Source: Nitrospira sp. (GTDB taxonomy: Bacteria > Nitrospirota > Nitrospiria > Nitrospirales > Nitrospiraceae). From it: DNA of 64,000 bases. The position numbers were made by a program, and so were the translations under genes. The stretch covers positions 1 to 64,000 of the forward strand of contig JAVYIN010000007.1 in the NCBI GenBank assembly GCA_035968315.1. Direction: 5' to 3'. How positions within the stretch are numbered: the stretch's first letter is position 1; each line of letters opens with the position of its first letter. The notes below the pieces were generated by a model, which was not told the origin of the DNA, did not search any database, and saw only the letters and a list, made by a program, of their open reading frames with translations. Below are positions 37,101-44,919 of the stretch, piece after piece.

Positions 37101-37771
37101 TCGCGGTGGCACAGCAGTATGAGGGCCCCATTCATCTGCTGGTGTCCGATGCGAGGATGCCGCGCGTGAGCGGCCCGGCGATGGCCAGGCGCCTGCGGAG
37201 CCAGCGCCCTGCCCTCAAGGTGTTGTTCATCACCGGAAGCCTCGATGCCGGGAGAAGCGGGTACGGCGCGCTATCGAAGCAGGGCCACGTCCTTCGGAAA
37301 CCGTTCACGATGCAGGCCTTGTTGGAAGCGGTCAGACAGGTGTTGGATCTTCCAGCCAGCCGGCGGGAGGTTCCGAATGAGGCCGGCGAGCCGGCCCGGG
37401 TGCTCATTATCGACGACGATGCGCAGATCAATGCGCTATTGCAGGAGATGCTCCGCAGCGAATCCTTCCCCGTGCTTGCCGCCGCCAGCGGGGCTGAGGG
37501 CATCGAGCGATTGCAGCAGGAGCCGGTGGATGTGGCACTCGTCGATTTGTCGCTGCCGGATATGGACGGCGTGCTGGTGATTCAGGCCGTGCAACAGCGC
37601 TGGCCGTTGGTGAAGATTCTCGCGATGTCCGGCGGGGGCATTGGCGTCACGCCGGACGTGTATCTGGCCCGTGCGCGCCAAGCTGGGGCGGCCGGCACGC
37701 TGGTGAAACCCTTTTCCCGCGAGCAATTGATCGAGGCCGTGCACGAGGTCATCGCGGACCCATTCTTGTAG
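34154..37771 (+). CDS. Hybrid histidine kinase with GAF, PAS and two receiver domains
   Basis: About 1,205 residues. Two membrane helices (near 16-38 and 281-306) flank an extracytoplasmic sensor of about 240 residues resembling double-Cache. Inside are a GAF domain (about 395-550), a PAS domain (567-682), a phospho-acceptor in GVAHDFNNLL (about 706), an ATPase domain with NLVVNARDAMPNGG and FEPFFTTKSVGRGTGLGL, then receivers REC1 (VEDE, SDARMP) and REC2 (IDDD, VDLSLPD). AAGAG before ATG 34154 supports this start; an upstream in-frame ATG at 34070 has none but gives 28 more residues. No output domain or partner regulator is adjacent. Confidence 0.9.
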   Translation: MPLSDFPRLLAQQWSHRLAFRLQVWVLMAGLPSLAVGAALAGVLYHMTIVSTERSVELAARQAMETLDRLMFERYGDVEVFASLPAVRTLDRDNLQAVANLYVSTYAPYYALAAIADRSGAVLAVSDAGSTGPTPASAREIGLSVSAEPWFLEALAHPQQVVFDDGPRDRLTQAVAHDGKAIIVLARAISNAAGTVVGVWSAHIVVESLVHVFQPMGRGADKSVPYPMVLKAASGERLLAIGVSENAPPDAIVRSSGFSRWPGGRWTLEAYMPSQFRRQQWMLAGWGGMAIMLFTATGTAVLAWIFRREVIRPLADLESQVLMLEVPPHRAADDLMTEVLAHDQSGASSQERLLRRDDELGDLARKLHAQTREIHVHLSQLSLLNHSSRGIQEHVVSLPALLERILHTAKLLTGARYAALGVFDETGERLIQFLTAGIDDETRRAIGPLPTGRGLLGAVIKKDGVLRLKDLTRHAESVGFPAHHPAMQSFLGVSIRARGTLFGRLYLTDKLCAPADGFAERTGEPATGEFTELDEQLVAALAFQAGTAIETARLIEEIRATQSRDRALLDSVDEGIYGVDLAGRCLFINRAGAAMLGHAPSDLVGRDMHAAVHHTREDGTPCPDTACPILGALRAQHGCRLEQERFWRQDGTSFPAICAVTLLRGEDDAVTGAVVCFSDLTERRAMETRVRQGQKMETLGQLAAGVAHDFNNLLTVMAGYSELALLQADAPASVRAKVEEIKKAADRAAVLTGQLLAFGRKKPVERKVVSVTDAIRGVESLIRRLAGEGITVDIALPDGRWFIKADVGGFEQILINLVVNARDAMPNGGRLEIRGAILDPAAASPALMQAAHGSSIMLTVRDTGVGMDKATQARIFEPFFTTKSVGRGTGLGLATVYRIVMEHDGGIYVASEPGAGTTFTVVFPLVEAPVEQAPAAGGEGPVRGGDETVLLVEDEASVQALATSMLESRGYRVLTAQDGQEGVAVAQQYEGPIHLLVSDARMPRVSGPAMARRLRSQRPALKVLFITGSLDAGRSGYGALSKQGHVLRKPFTMQALLEAVRQVLDLPASRREVPNEAGEPARVLIIDDDAQINALLQEMLRSESFPVLAAASGAEGIERLQQEPVDVALVDLSLPDMDGVLVIQAVQQRWPLVKILAMSGGGIGVTPDVYLARARQAGAAGTLVKPFSREQLIEAVHEVIADPFL

Positions 37772-37820
37772 CTGGCGGTGAGGGGCAGGTTGCACATGGG
37801 TTGGTTCAGAGACGAAGGGG

Positions 37821-38522
37821 TCAGAAGGGAAAGTAGATCTCAAAGCCTCCATACGCGCCGCTGTGGAAGGAACTGCTGTTCTGATAGCCGCCTTTGGCGA
37901 GCAGAAAGACCTTCCCGATCGGCACTTCGACGAGCGGGCCGGTCTGCACGGCCTTGAAATCGGCATTGCCCATCGCGGCAACGTCCCATCCCACGTAGGT
38001 CTTACAACAACCCTTGTCCGTCTGGTAGGCCAGCAGTTTGCCTCTGAGGCGGCTCCAGAAAAAATTGTCGAGGTCGGCGTAGGACGCGATGGCGTGGAGG
38101 CTGCCTTTTTCGTGCCAATACAGCGCTTCGAGTTGCCCGTACGCGCCGGCTTGGTGATCGATCGACGCGCTGGCGTTGAATCGTTGTTCTTCGATGCGGC
38201 GCAATTGCGGTCCGGCAAGGGCGGAGAGGGTCCAACCCCCGATGGTCTGGCTGATGCCTAGGGAAGGCACGACGAACTGCACGTTGGAGTCCAGCACCTG
38301 TCCGTTCACTTTTGAGCTATAGCCCAGCCCGGCGGTCATGATCTGAACAAACAGCGTGGTCTCTCCGGACATCTGGAGAAGAGGCGTGCGCACACCGAGG
38401 TAGCCCATATATTGGTTTTTGTTGTCGATCTGAAACCCCGTAAACACATCTCCCGCCTGGCTGGTCGCCGGACCGGCGATCAGGATCAGTACGGCCGATA
38501 GGAGTAGTGCCGCTCGTGTCAT
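37821..38522 (-). CDS. bcsS: Cellulose biosynthesis protein BcsS-like outer-envelope protein
   Basis: The 233-residue protein has a signal peptide (ALLLSAVLILIAGPATSQA) followed by a beta-rich domain with alternating hydrophobic strands: DVFTGFQIDNKNQYMGYLGV near the start and an aromatic C-terminus (FEIYFPF) typical of outer-membrane barrels. This is the BcsS family found with BcsA in some cellulose loci. AAGGAG with 6 nt spacing fixes ATG 38522. It follows bcsA by 85 bp on the same strand. Confidence 0.75.
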   Translation of the reverse strand: MTRAALLLSAVLILIAGPATSQAGDVFTGFQIDNKNQYMGYLGVRTPLLQMSGETTLFVQIMTAGLGYSSKVNGQVLDSNVQFVVPSLGISQTIGGWTLSALAGPQLRRIEEQRFNASASIDHQAGAYGQLEALYWHEKGSLHAIASYADLDNFFWSRLRGKLLAYQTDKGCCKTYVGWDVAAMGNADFKAVQTGPLVEVPIGKVFLLAKGGYQNSSSFHSGAYGGFEIYFPF

Positions 38523-38607
38523 CGCTTGCTCCTTCATAGGTATCCCTTGCAGAAAATGATGTATAGCACAGATACTCCTGAGGGATGGGAGTGCCGAGGA
38601 TTCTTCC

Positions 38608-40920
38608 TCAGGCCTGCGCGGGTCTCTCTTCCTGACGACGTTGCTGCCATTCCCTCTCATGCCACTCGCGCCAGTGCGATTCCCCTCGTTCGATGCTGTC
38701 GACGCGGAATCGGACCAACGTCGTCGTCCAACGGCGGACGATCGCGACGGGGCTGACCTTCAGCGTGATGTGCGGCAATTCCAGTAGGCTGCCTGCCAGC
38801 GAGCCGGTTGGAGTCCGGCCGAATACGGCGCTGACTCCCGAAAAAGACATATCTGCCAGGTATCCGGTGAGGAGCTGGTTATGGGTGTTCAGGCGGCAGG
38901 GGGCCTGGTGTTGGATCCGGAGCATGCGCCGCTGGTTCCACGCATAGGTGCGCCAGGGGACGGACAGGGCTTGTAGCAGGGACCGCACGCTGCTGGCTAT
39001 GCCAGGGCGGAACCGGTCGCCTTCCTGCCATGGAGCCGGGTCACCGAACATTTTTTCGGTCAAGGCGCGTGCGGAGAGCGGGGTTACATCCGTGAAGAGG
39101 AGGCCGATGTCGATCTGTCCCGACGGCATGGGCGCCTGCCGAACGATGCGGCCGCTCAAACGGATGATGGCGCCGTCGGGGCCGGTGAGTAACAGCGTGA
39201 TGAAGGCCTGCGCGGAATAGAGCGGACGGTCCAGCACGAGGGCGGCGCCGCGTTCGTTGATGTTGGCCACGCGGGCCGGGACCGTGTCCCCATGGATCAG
39301 GATTTCCCCAGCGAAATCGCGATTGAGCCGGAACATGTGCCGGCCCTGGGTTTGTTCGCTCGCCACGAAGAGCGCAATGGTTAATAGGAACAGATTCACC
39401 GAGCCCCAGAACAAACTGACCGGCAGCCCCGGGTCGCCGGTTCCCTCCCGCCAGTGCTGAATGCCCCACACAAGTCCGACGATCAAGAGAGCAAAGGTCA
39501 GGAGCAGGGGCCAGGCCAGCGAGAGTTCCGAGGCGGTGTTTTTCTTCACCCGTTGCCCTTTGGGCGTCACTTCGAACGGCCGTTCTTTTCGCGGCGTGGC
39601 CAGCGTCTTGAGCGCGACGGCACTGAGCGAAAAGCACATCGCGATTTCGTAGATGTCCGACCAGAAGGGATTGCGGGATCCGCGGCTCACCGGGCTCATG
39701 ACCATGGCGGAGGCGATATAGAAGGAGAAGAAATAGGCGGAGAGGGCCCACACATCGGCTTTGAGCGGAGGCGTCTGAAAGAGGAGGCTGGCTAAGGGTG
39801 CGACAAGACAAATCAGACGGGGGGTGCCGAAGAAGAAATAGAAAATGGATCCGAAATAGTCGAGCCGTTGAGCCAGAGTGAGGCCGCGTTTGGTGAGGGG
39901 GTTGTCTTGTTGGAGGACTTGAATGCAGCCCATGGCCCAGCGTTTGCGCTGCTTGAGATAGCCTTCGAAGGTTTCGGGCATCAATCCGGCCGACAGCACG
40001 CGGTTGAGGTAGCAGGACGTATAGCCTTTCGCATGCAGTTGCATGCTGGTATGGATGTCTTCCGTGATCGTGGCGGTTTGAAATCCGCCGATTTCCTCCA
40101 GCGGTGTCCGCCGGAAGAGCCCGCCGCTGCCGGCGAAGAAGGCACTGTTGTGCCCATCGCGTCCCACTTGCAGCGCTCTGAAGAAGAGCGCTTGTTCGTT
40201 CTTCACCTGGTCCCCGACGCGCAGGTTTCGCTGAAAGATATCCGGATTGTAAAAATGGTGGGGCGTCTGGACGATAGCCACTTTCGGATCCGTGAAGAAG
40301 CCGACGGTGTCCTGCAAGAACGCGCGGGTCGGGACATGATCGACGTCAAATACGGCAATAAGGTCGCCGTCGGTCAGCCGCAATGCGTGATTCAGATTTC
40401 CGGCCTTGGCATGGCGAGGCCGATCAGAGCGACGGAGGTAGCCGCAGCCGAGGGACTCGGCCAGCGTCTTGACCTCCGGCCGGTGGCCGTCGTCCAAGAC
40501 GTACACTCGGAACCGGTCCTTCGGATAGTCCTGAGCCAGGCAGCCCACCAGTGTTTGGGACAGGATCTCCAAGGGCTCGTCCACTACGGTGACCATCATA
40601 TCCACGGTGGGAACGATTGGATAGGCCGTCAACGGAACCGGTTGGCGTTCCAGCGGCGACCAGGATTGATAGGTGAAAAAGGCAAATTGGCAAAATCCGT
40701 AGAGCTCGGCCAGATAGACGATCCAGCCGATGGACAGGCTCGCCAAATCGTCGGAAGGGATGGTGTAGAGCCCGCGCCATACGAGGTACCGGAGGTACAA
40801 GAACAGGCTGAGGCCCAGCACCCAGCGTTGCCTGTGAGGCTGGGTTAGCAAGAGGCCGATCACCGCCAGCACGAGACCGGAGATTCCGAAGGCTATGGGT
40901 GTACTGAAAAATGAATCCAT
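38608..40920 (-). CDS. bcsA: Cellulose synthase catalytic subunit BcsA with two PilZ-like domains
   Basis: The 770-residue GT2 enzyme polymerises UDP-glucose at the inner membrane. Visible are YVLDDGHRPE (about 142), FDVDHVP (193), ITEDIH (286), QRKRWAMG (324) and the gating-loop FEVTPKG (449), among about eight membrane helices. A first PilZ-like domain (about 527-625) has RHMFR but a degenerate NINERG. A second (about 664-745) has both RRMLR and DMSFSG, the c-di-GMP-binding pair. No bcsB, bcsC or bcsZ is adjacent. ATG 40920 is preferred to GTG 40923. Confidence 0.92.
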   Translation of the reverse strand: MDSFFSTPIAFGISGLVLAVIGLLLTQPHRQRWVLGLSLFLYLRYLVWRGLYTIPSDDLASLSIGWIVYLAELYGFCQFAFFTYQSWSPLERQPVPLTAYPIVPTVDMMVTVVDEPLEILSQTLVGCLAQDYPKDRFRVYVLDDGHRPEVKTLAESLGCGYLRRSDRPRHAKAGNLNHALRLTDGDLIAVFDVDHVPTRAFLQDTVGFFTDPKVAIVQTPHHFYNPDIFQRNLRVGDQVKNEQALFFRALQVGRDGHNSAFFAGSGGLFRRTPLEEIGGFQTATITEDIHTSMQLHAKGYTSCYLNRVLSAGLMPETFEGYLKQRKRWAMGCIQVLQQDNPLTKRGLTLAQRLDYFGSIFYFFFGTPRLICLVAPLASLLFQTPPLKADVWALSAYFFSFYIASAMVMSPVSRGSRNPFWSDIYEIAMCFSLSAVALKTLATPRKERPFEVTPKGQRVKKNTASELSLAWPLLLTFALLIVGLVWGIQHWREGTGDPGLPVSLFWGSVNLFLLTIALFVASEQTQGRHMFRLNRDFAGEILIHGDTVPARVANINERGAALVLDRPLYSAQAFITLLLTGPDGAIIRLSGRIVRQAPMPSGQIDIGLLFTDVTPLSARALTEKMFGDPAPWQEGDRFRPGIASSVRSLLQALSVPWRTYAWNQRRMLRIQHQAPCRLNTHNQLLTGYLADMSFSGVSAVFGRTPTGSLAGSLLELPHITLKVSPVAIVRRWTTTLVRFRVDSIERGESHWREWHEREWQQRRQEERPAQA

Positions 40921-41138
40921 CACAGACGTTGCGTGAATCTCCTCAATGCAAGCCAGTAGAGGGGGGCGCTGATCGTTCCCGTGTGGAGCCGCCTCGTGTA
41001 GCCAGACTAATCCTGAACGGAATAGAAGCCTATCCTACGAAGGCAGGCGACCTTTTGAGGGGTGTGAGAGATAACTAGTTGAATATAAGTGTGTAATTTG
41101 AATGGGCAGGATTCGGATTCATGCACAAAAGCGGGGGA

Positions 41139-41753
41139 TCAGGTCCAGAGTTCGAGCGGGCCGTGATTGGCGAGGCCGCGGAGCAAATCTTGTTTGGAGA
41201 CGATTCCGATCGGCCGCCGTTCTGGATCGAGGATCGGCAGAGCCCCTACCCGTTCCTCCATCATCACCCGGGCGATGTCACGAATGTCGGTGGTCGGAGT
41301 AGCCGAAAAGACACGAGGGCTCATGATTTCCGCCAGCTTTCGGCTGGCTGCCTGGGTGGAGACGCCGTTGGTCACCAGTTCGGGGACATGGCGGATCAGA
41401 TCCCGGTCCGACACCATTCCGACCAAGGCGCCATGGAGCGATGTGATGGGCAGATGACGGAAGGATCGGCGTGTCATGATGGCCCAGGCTTCGGCTAAGG
41501 TGCTGTCGGAGGGAAGCGTGAGCACCGGCGCGGTCATCAGATCTCGCGCGAGCATCGCCGGTTTTGAGGGACGGGTGTTCCTGGTGTGTTCCTCATAGGC
41601 TTGCTGGGCTGCCAGCACGGCCCGGTCGGCCGGCGGCTGGCGCTGGTCTGTATTCCCCTCCGTATCCACGGCGTTGACCAGTGGCTCCCGAGGGGTCACG
41701 GGTTTCACCGGATACGGTTCGGCGATTCCATGAACAGCCTGCACGATGGACAT
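41139..41753 (-). CDS. CBS-domain pair protein
   Basis: The 204-residue cytoplasmic protein has a variable charged N-terminus (about 70 residues) and two CBS motifs: ARDLMTAPVLTLPSDSTLAEAW with RHLPITSLHGALVGMVSDRDL, and LAEIMSPRVFSATPTTDIRDI with GALPILDPERRPIGIVSKQDL. CBS pairs bind adenine nucleotides and act as energy or ligand sensors. A sigma-28-type promoter lies just upstream, suggesting expression with motility genes. It follows, on the same strand, no visible operon partner. Confidence 0.9.
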   Translation of the reverse strand: MSIVQAVHGIAEPYPVKPVTPREPLVNAVDTEGNTDQRQPPADRAVLAAQQAYEEHTRNTRPSKPAMLARDLMTAPVLTLPSDSTLAEAWAIMTRRSFRHLPITSLHGALVGMVSDRDLIRHVPELVTNGVSTQAASRKLAEIMSPRVFSATPTTDIRDIARVMMEERVGALPILDPERRPIGIVSKQDLLRGLANHGPLELWT

Positions 41754-41774
41754 CGAAATGTCTCCTCGCGCTCT

Positions 41775-41802
41775 CTATCGGAAGACTGCGGGCAATACTT
41801 AA
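41775..41802 (-). promoter_or_regulatory. Sigma-28 (FliA)-type promoter of the CBS gene
   Basis: On the minus strand TTAAGTAT (41802-41795) and TCCGATAG (41782-41775) are separated by 12 bp. The consensus is TAAAGTTT-N11-GCCGATAA. The same two blocks with the same 12 bp spacer occur before the second HDOD gene. Confidence 0.65.
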
Positions 41803-41858
41803 GCAGTGACCATGAGGATATCGTCACAGCAGAGCAATAATTCCTGGTAATAATGCGA

Positions 41859-42086
41859 CTAGTCGGGCGAAGTGGGGCATTCTGCGACGAATTGGAAGCG
41901 GGGGCAGGGAGTTCCTTGTACGAGGACGGTTTCCTGAAACATGGCTGCCGGCCTGATCCAGAGTCCGTGCTCGCCGTACAGCGCGCGGTAGACGACGAAC
42001 TCCTCTTCCGTTTCCGAATGCCGGGCCACGCCGAGCACCTGGTAGTCGTGGCCCTTATAGTGACGATAGCGGCCTGGTTGAATCAT
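41859..42086 (-). CDS. DUF1653 small protein
   Basis: The 75-residue protein matches DUF1653: GRYRHYKGHDYQVLGVARHSETEEEFVVYRALYGEHGLWIRPA, here in one contiguous domain, with the typical aromatic and histidine pattern. Function is unknown for the family. The stop lies 105 bp after the CBS gene start region. ATG 42086 is divergent from the flavoprotein at 42137. Confidence 0.9.
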   Translation of the reverse strand: MIQPGRYRHYKGHDYQVLGVARHSETEEEFVVYRALYGEHGLWIRPAAMFQETVLVQGTPCPRFQFVAECPTSPD

Positions 42087-42136
42087 GGTGTATCCTTTCT
42101 GACTCCCACTAACTCCCCACTATAAAAGGAAGGCTT

Positions 42137-43528
42137 GTGGCAACTCAACGGGTGCATGATGTCGTGGTGATTGGCGGCGGGTCGGCCGGCTACGCGGCCG
42201 CCAGAACGGCCCGCGAGGCGGGCGCCGACGTGGCCATCGTGGATCCCGGTCCGCTCGGCGGGCTCTGTATTTTACGGGGCTGCATGCCGACGAAGGCCGT
42301 CTTGCGCTCGGCAGAAATTGCCGCGCTCATGCGGCGCGCGCCGGAGTTCGGTCTGGCTCCTGTTGATGTACGCGCGGCCCTCCCGGCCATCGTTGATCGG
42401 AAAGATCGGCTGGTCCGCGAATTCGCCGACTATCGCATTCAGCAACTGCGCGATCCGGCCTATACATTATATGAGGCTCCGGCCTCTTTTCTCTCACCGC
42501 AGCTGATCCAAGTGGGCACCGGCCAGGTCGCTGCCAAGGCGTTTATTATCGCGACAGGGTCAATCCCGCGCGAGGACGTCGTCCCAGGCTTGGATACCGG
42601 CGCCTGCGTCACCAGCGACACGTTGCTGGAGAGGCGGGAGCAGCCGGAGTCGCTCGTGGTGCTCGGAGCCGGGCCTGTTGGGCTGGAGTTCGCCCAGTTC
42701 TTTGCGCGGATTGGCACCAAGGTGACGATCATTCAGCGCTCCGCACACGTGCTGTCGCACCTTGATGCGGATGTCGGGGGTGCCCTCGGCGCCGCGCTGG
42801 AGCGGGAAGGCCTCTCGGTGATGAGTGGCACACAGCTGCATCGCGTCGCCATGGCCGGGGGGAGGCCGGTGGTGGAGGTGTCGCGCCAGGGTCAGGACCA
42901 GACGGTCTCGGGAGAGGTGGTGCTCAACGCGCTGGGCCGTGTGCCCAACATAGCCGGGTTGAATCTGTCCGCTGCCGGGGTGGCGGTGGACGAGGGGCGT
43001 GTGGTCGTGGACGGAGCCATGCGCACGTCGCAGCCCCATATTTTTGCGGCCGGCGATGTCACGAATCTCTATGACGTCGTGCATATTGCCATACAACAGG
43101 GCGAGCTCGCCGGGTGGAATGCCTGTCATCCTGAACAGGCGCCGAAATGTTTCGAGGAGCGGCTGGCGACCGAAGTCATCTTTACCGATCCGCAGGTCGC
43201 CGCGGTGGGGCTGACGGAGAAGGCCTGTCAGCGGCGCGGGATTCGCTATCTCACCGGTTCCTATCCCTTTGCCGATCATGGGAAGGCGATGTGCCTGGGC
43301 GCGACGGAGGGGTTTGTGAAGCTGGTGGCGGAGCCATCAACGGGCCTGGTGCTGGGCGCCCAGATCGTGGGGCCGGAAGCCGGCGAGCTGATTCATGAAC
43401 TGATCGCCGTGATGTACTATCGCGGCACGGTGCATGACTTGCTCCGTATGCCGCACTACCACCCGACCTTGGCGGAGATCATCACCTATCCGGCCGAGTC
43501 CATTGCGGAGCAACTGAACGTATCATGA
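42137..43528 (+). CDS. FAD/NAD(P) disulfide oxidoreductase (dihydrolipoamide dehydrogenase/mercuric reductase-like)
   Basis: The 463-residue flavoprotein has the FAD motif VIGGGSAGYAAA, the redox disulfide in GGLCILRGCMPTKA (C-x4-C), the NAD motif VLGAGPVGLEFAQFFARIG, the second FAD site IFAAGDVTNLYDVVHIA and the C-terminal dimer domain with the catalytic histidine-glutamate pair in HYHPTLAEI. Physiological substrate unknown; no lipoyl or mercury genes are adjacent. GTG 42137 follows AAGGAAGG. The next gene overlaps by four bases. Confidence 0.9.
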   Translation: MATQRVHDVVVIGGGSAGYAAARTAREAGADVAIVDPGPLGGLCILRGCMPTKAVLRSAEIAALMRRAPEFGLAPVDVRAALPAIVDRKDRLVREFADYRIQQLRDPAYTLYEAPASFLSPQLIQVGTGQVAAKAFIIATGSIPREDVVPGLDTGACVTSDTLLERREQPESLVVLGAGPVGLEFAQFFARIGTKVTIIQRSAHVLSHLDADVGGALGAALEREGLSVMSGTQLHRVAMAGGRPVVEVSRQGQDQTVSGEVVLNALGRVPNIAGLNLSAAGVAVDEGRVVVDGAMRTSQPHIFAAGDVTNLYDVVHIAIQQGELAGWNACHPEQAPKCFEERLATEVIFTDPQVAAVGLTEKACQRRGIRYLTGSYPFADHGKAMCLGATEGFVKLVAEPSTGLVLGAQIVGPEAGELIHELIAVMYYRGTVHDLLRMPHYHPTLAEIITYPAESIAEQLNVS

Positions 43529-44208
43529 ACAGGACTGTTTCACCGATGCTGGCCGTCGTGCTGGTGGCCTTGTGCCTCTCCTGTGAACAGCAGACCTGGG
43601 AGTCGGCGATGGCCGCCGGCCAGCGTGCGATGCAGCAGGGGCAGTATGAAGAGGCGGAACGGATCTTTGCCGTGGCGGTGCGGAAGGCCGAACAGCGGGA
43701 TGGGCTGCATCACCGGCATGTCGGGGTGGCGCTGTCGAGCGAAGCGCAGGCCCTTGCCGCGCAGGGGAAGTATGTCGAGGCCGAACCGGTCTATTCGCAG
43801 GCCTTGAAGATTTATCAGGATGCGCACGGAGAGAATCACCCCGATGTGGCCGCCACGTTGAACAATCTTGGGGTGCTCCACCGGATGCACGGGCAATATA
43901 CCCAAGCGGAGCCCTTGCTGGTTCGCGCGCTGGCGATCAAAGAGCGGGTGCACGGGCCGGATCATCCGGATGTGGCGCTGTCTCTGCATAACTTGGGGCT
44001 TCTCTATGCCGCCCAAGGCCAACTGGAGAAAGCGGAGCCGTTGTATCGGCGGGCGCTGACGATCAGGGAACAGGTATTGGGACCAACTCACGCCGAGGTG
44101 GCGAAAAGCTTGGAAGACCTGGCCGGGCTGTTGCGCAAAATGCATCGCGATACTGACGCGGCGGGATACGAGGCGCGGCTTGCCGTCCTTCGCAAACCGC
44201 AGAGTTGA
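43525..44208 (+). CDS. TPR lipoprotein (kinesin-light-chain-type repeats)
   Basis: The 227-residue protein has a hydrophobic signal ending at a cysteine (VALCLSCEQ), then about four TPR units of the 42-residue class with the repeated signature HPDVAATLNNLGVLHRMHGQYTQAEPLLVRAL. These repeats are usually protein-binding scaffolds. ATG 43525 overlaps the flavoprotein stop, implying coupled translation, so the two may work together at the envelope (inference). Confidence 0.85.
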   Translation: MNRTVSPMLAVVLVALCLSCEQQTWESAMAAGQRAMQQGQYEEAERIFAVAVRKAEQRDGLHHRHVGVALSSEAQALAAQGKYVEAEPVYSQALKIYQDAHGENHPDVAATLNNLGVLHRMHGQYTQAEPLLVRALAIKERVHGPDHPDVALSLHNLGLLYAAQGQLEKAEPLYRRALTIREQVLGPTHAEVAKSLEDLAGLLRKMHRDTDAAGYEARLAVLRKPQS

Positions 44209-44240
44209 AGTCGAGTTCCCGTCCGGTGTAGCGTACGCGT

Positions 44241-44477
44241 ATGATGTCCGAACACGATGCGGCTCTCAAGCAATGGCGCACGAATGCGATGATCGCCCGG
44301 GCGGTGGGGATTGTGGCGATCGCGCTGGGTTTTGTCTGCGGCATGCAGGGGCTCGATCATCCGGAGACGAGTTGGATGCCGACGGCGCTCGGGTTGCTGG
44401 TAACCGGCATGCTGGCGCAAGGCTACGCGTTGTATTGCTCGATCAAGCGCATGCAGCAGATCAATTCCCAATCATGA
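44241..44477 (+). CDS. Small two-helix membrane protein
   Basis: The 78-residue protein has two hydrophobic helices (IARAVGIVAIALGFVCGM and PTALGLLVTGMLAQGYAL) with charged ends. Alternative ATGs at 44241 and 44244 are equivalent. Its stop overlaps the next ATG by four bases. No family is recognised; the small size is well supported by the coupling. Confidence 0.65.
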   Translation: MMSEHDAALKQWRTNAMIARAVGIVAIALGFVCGMQGLDHPETSWMPTALGLLVTGMLAQGYALYCSIKRMQQINSQS

Positions 44478-44896
44478 CGCGGCATGGTAGCTGGATCAGG
44501 CGCGGGCTCTGCGGAGTGGTCGTCGTGCTGGCGCTCGGCCTTGCCGCCTGTGGCGCGCCGTGGCGGGACACCTACTTCAAGAAGGGGGTGGACCGGCTAA
44601 CCCAGGAGGAGATTCGTGAACAGTTCGGGGCGCCGCACACGGCGAAGGCTCCGGCGTTGGGCGGGGATACGGTCTGGACCTACCGGGTTCCCATGAGCGA
44701 CAAGGAGCTTGATCCCTCGATGTTCGGCGAGGCGTCACAGTCTGTCAGCGCCTTGATGACGAAGGCCGGCGAGGCGCCGAAACCCACGCTGTATTGTTAC
44801 CGCTATACGCTTATTTTCAACGAGCAGAAAATCTTAAAGTCCTGGAAGCGGGACGAATGTGTGCCCGGTACCCGCGACACGCTCCTGCCTCACTAG
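44474..44896 (+). CDS. Small lipoprotein, unknown function
   Basis: The 140-residue protein has a good lipobox (LGLAACGAP, Cys near residue 26). The mature part begins WRDTYFKKGVDRLTQEEIREQFGAP, a pattern like SmpA/BamE-type lipoproteins where a helix precedes a three-stranded sheet, and contains cysteines at YCYRYT and ECVPG. ATG 44474 overlaps the upstream stop. Function unknown; BamE-like fold is only suggested. Confidence 0.72.
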   Translation: MTRHGSWIRRGLCGVVVVLALGLAACGAPWRDTYFKKGVDRLTQEEIREQFGAPHTAKAPALGGDTVWTYRVPMSDKELDPSMFGEASQSVSALMTKAGEAPKPTLYCYRYTLIFNEQKILKSWKRDECVPGTRDTLLPH

Positions 44897-44919
44897 TCCC
44901 TGCGCTCTCTTTTTCCCTA

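Noticed and set aside
39868-40848. 326-residue plus-strand frame inside bcsA
   Set aside because: No family features; complementary to the conserved glycosyltransferase core.
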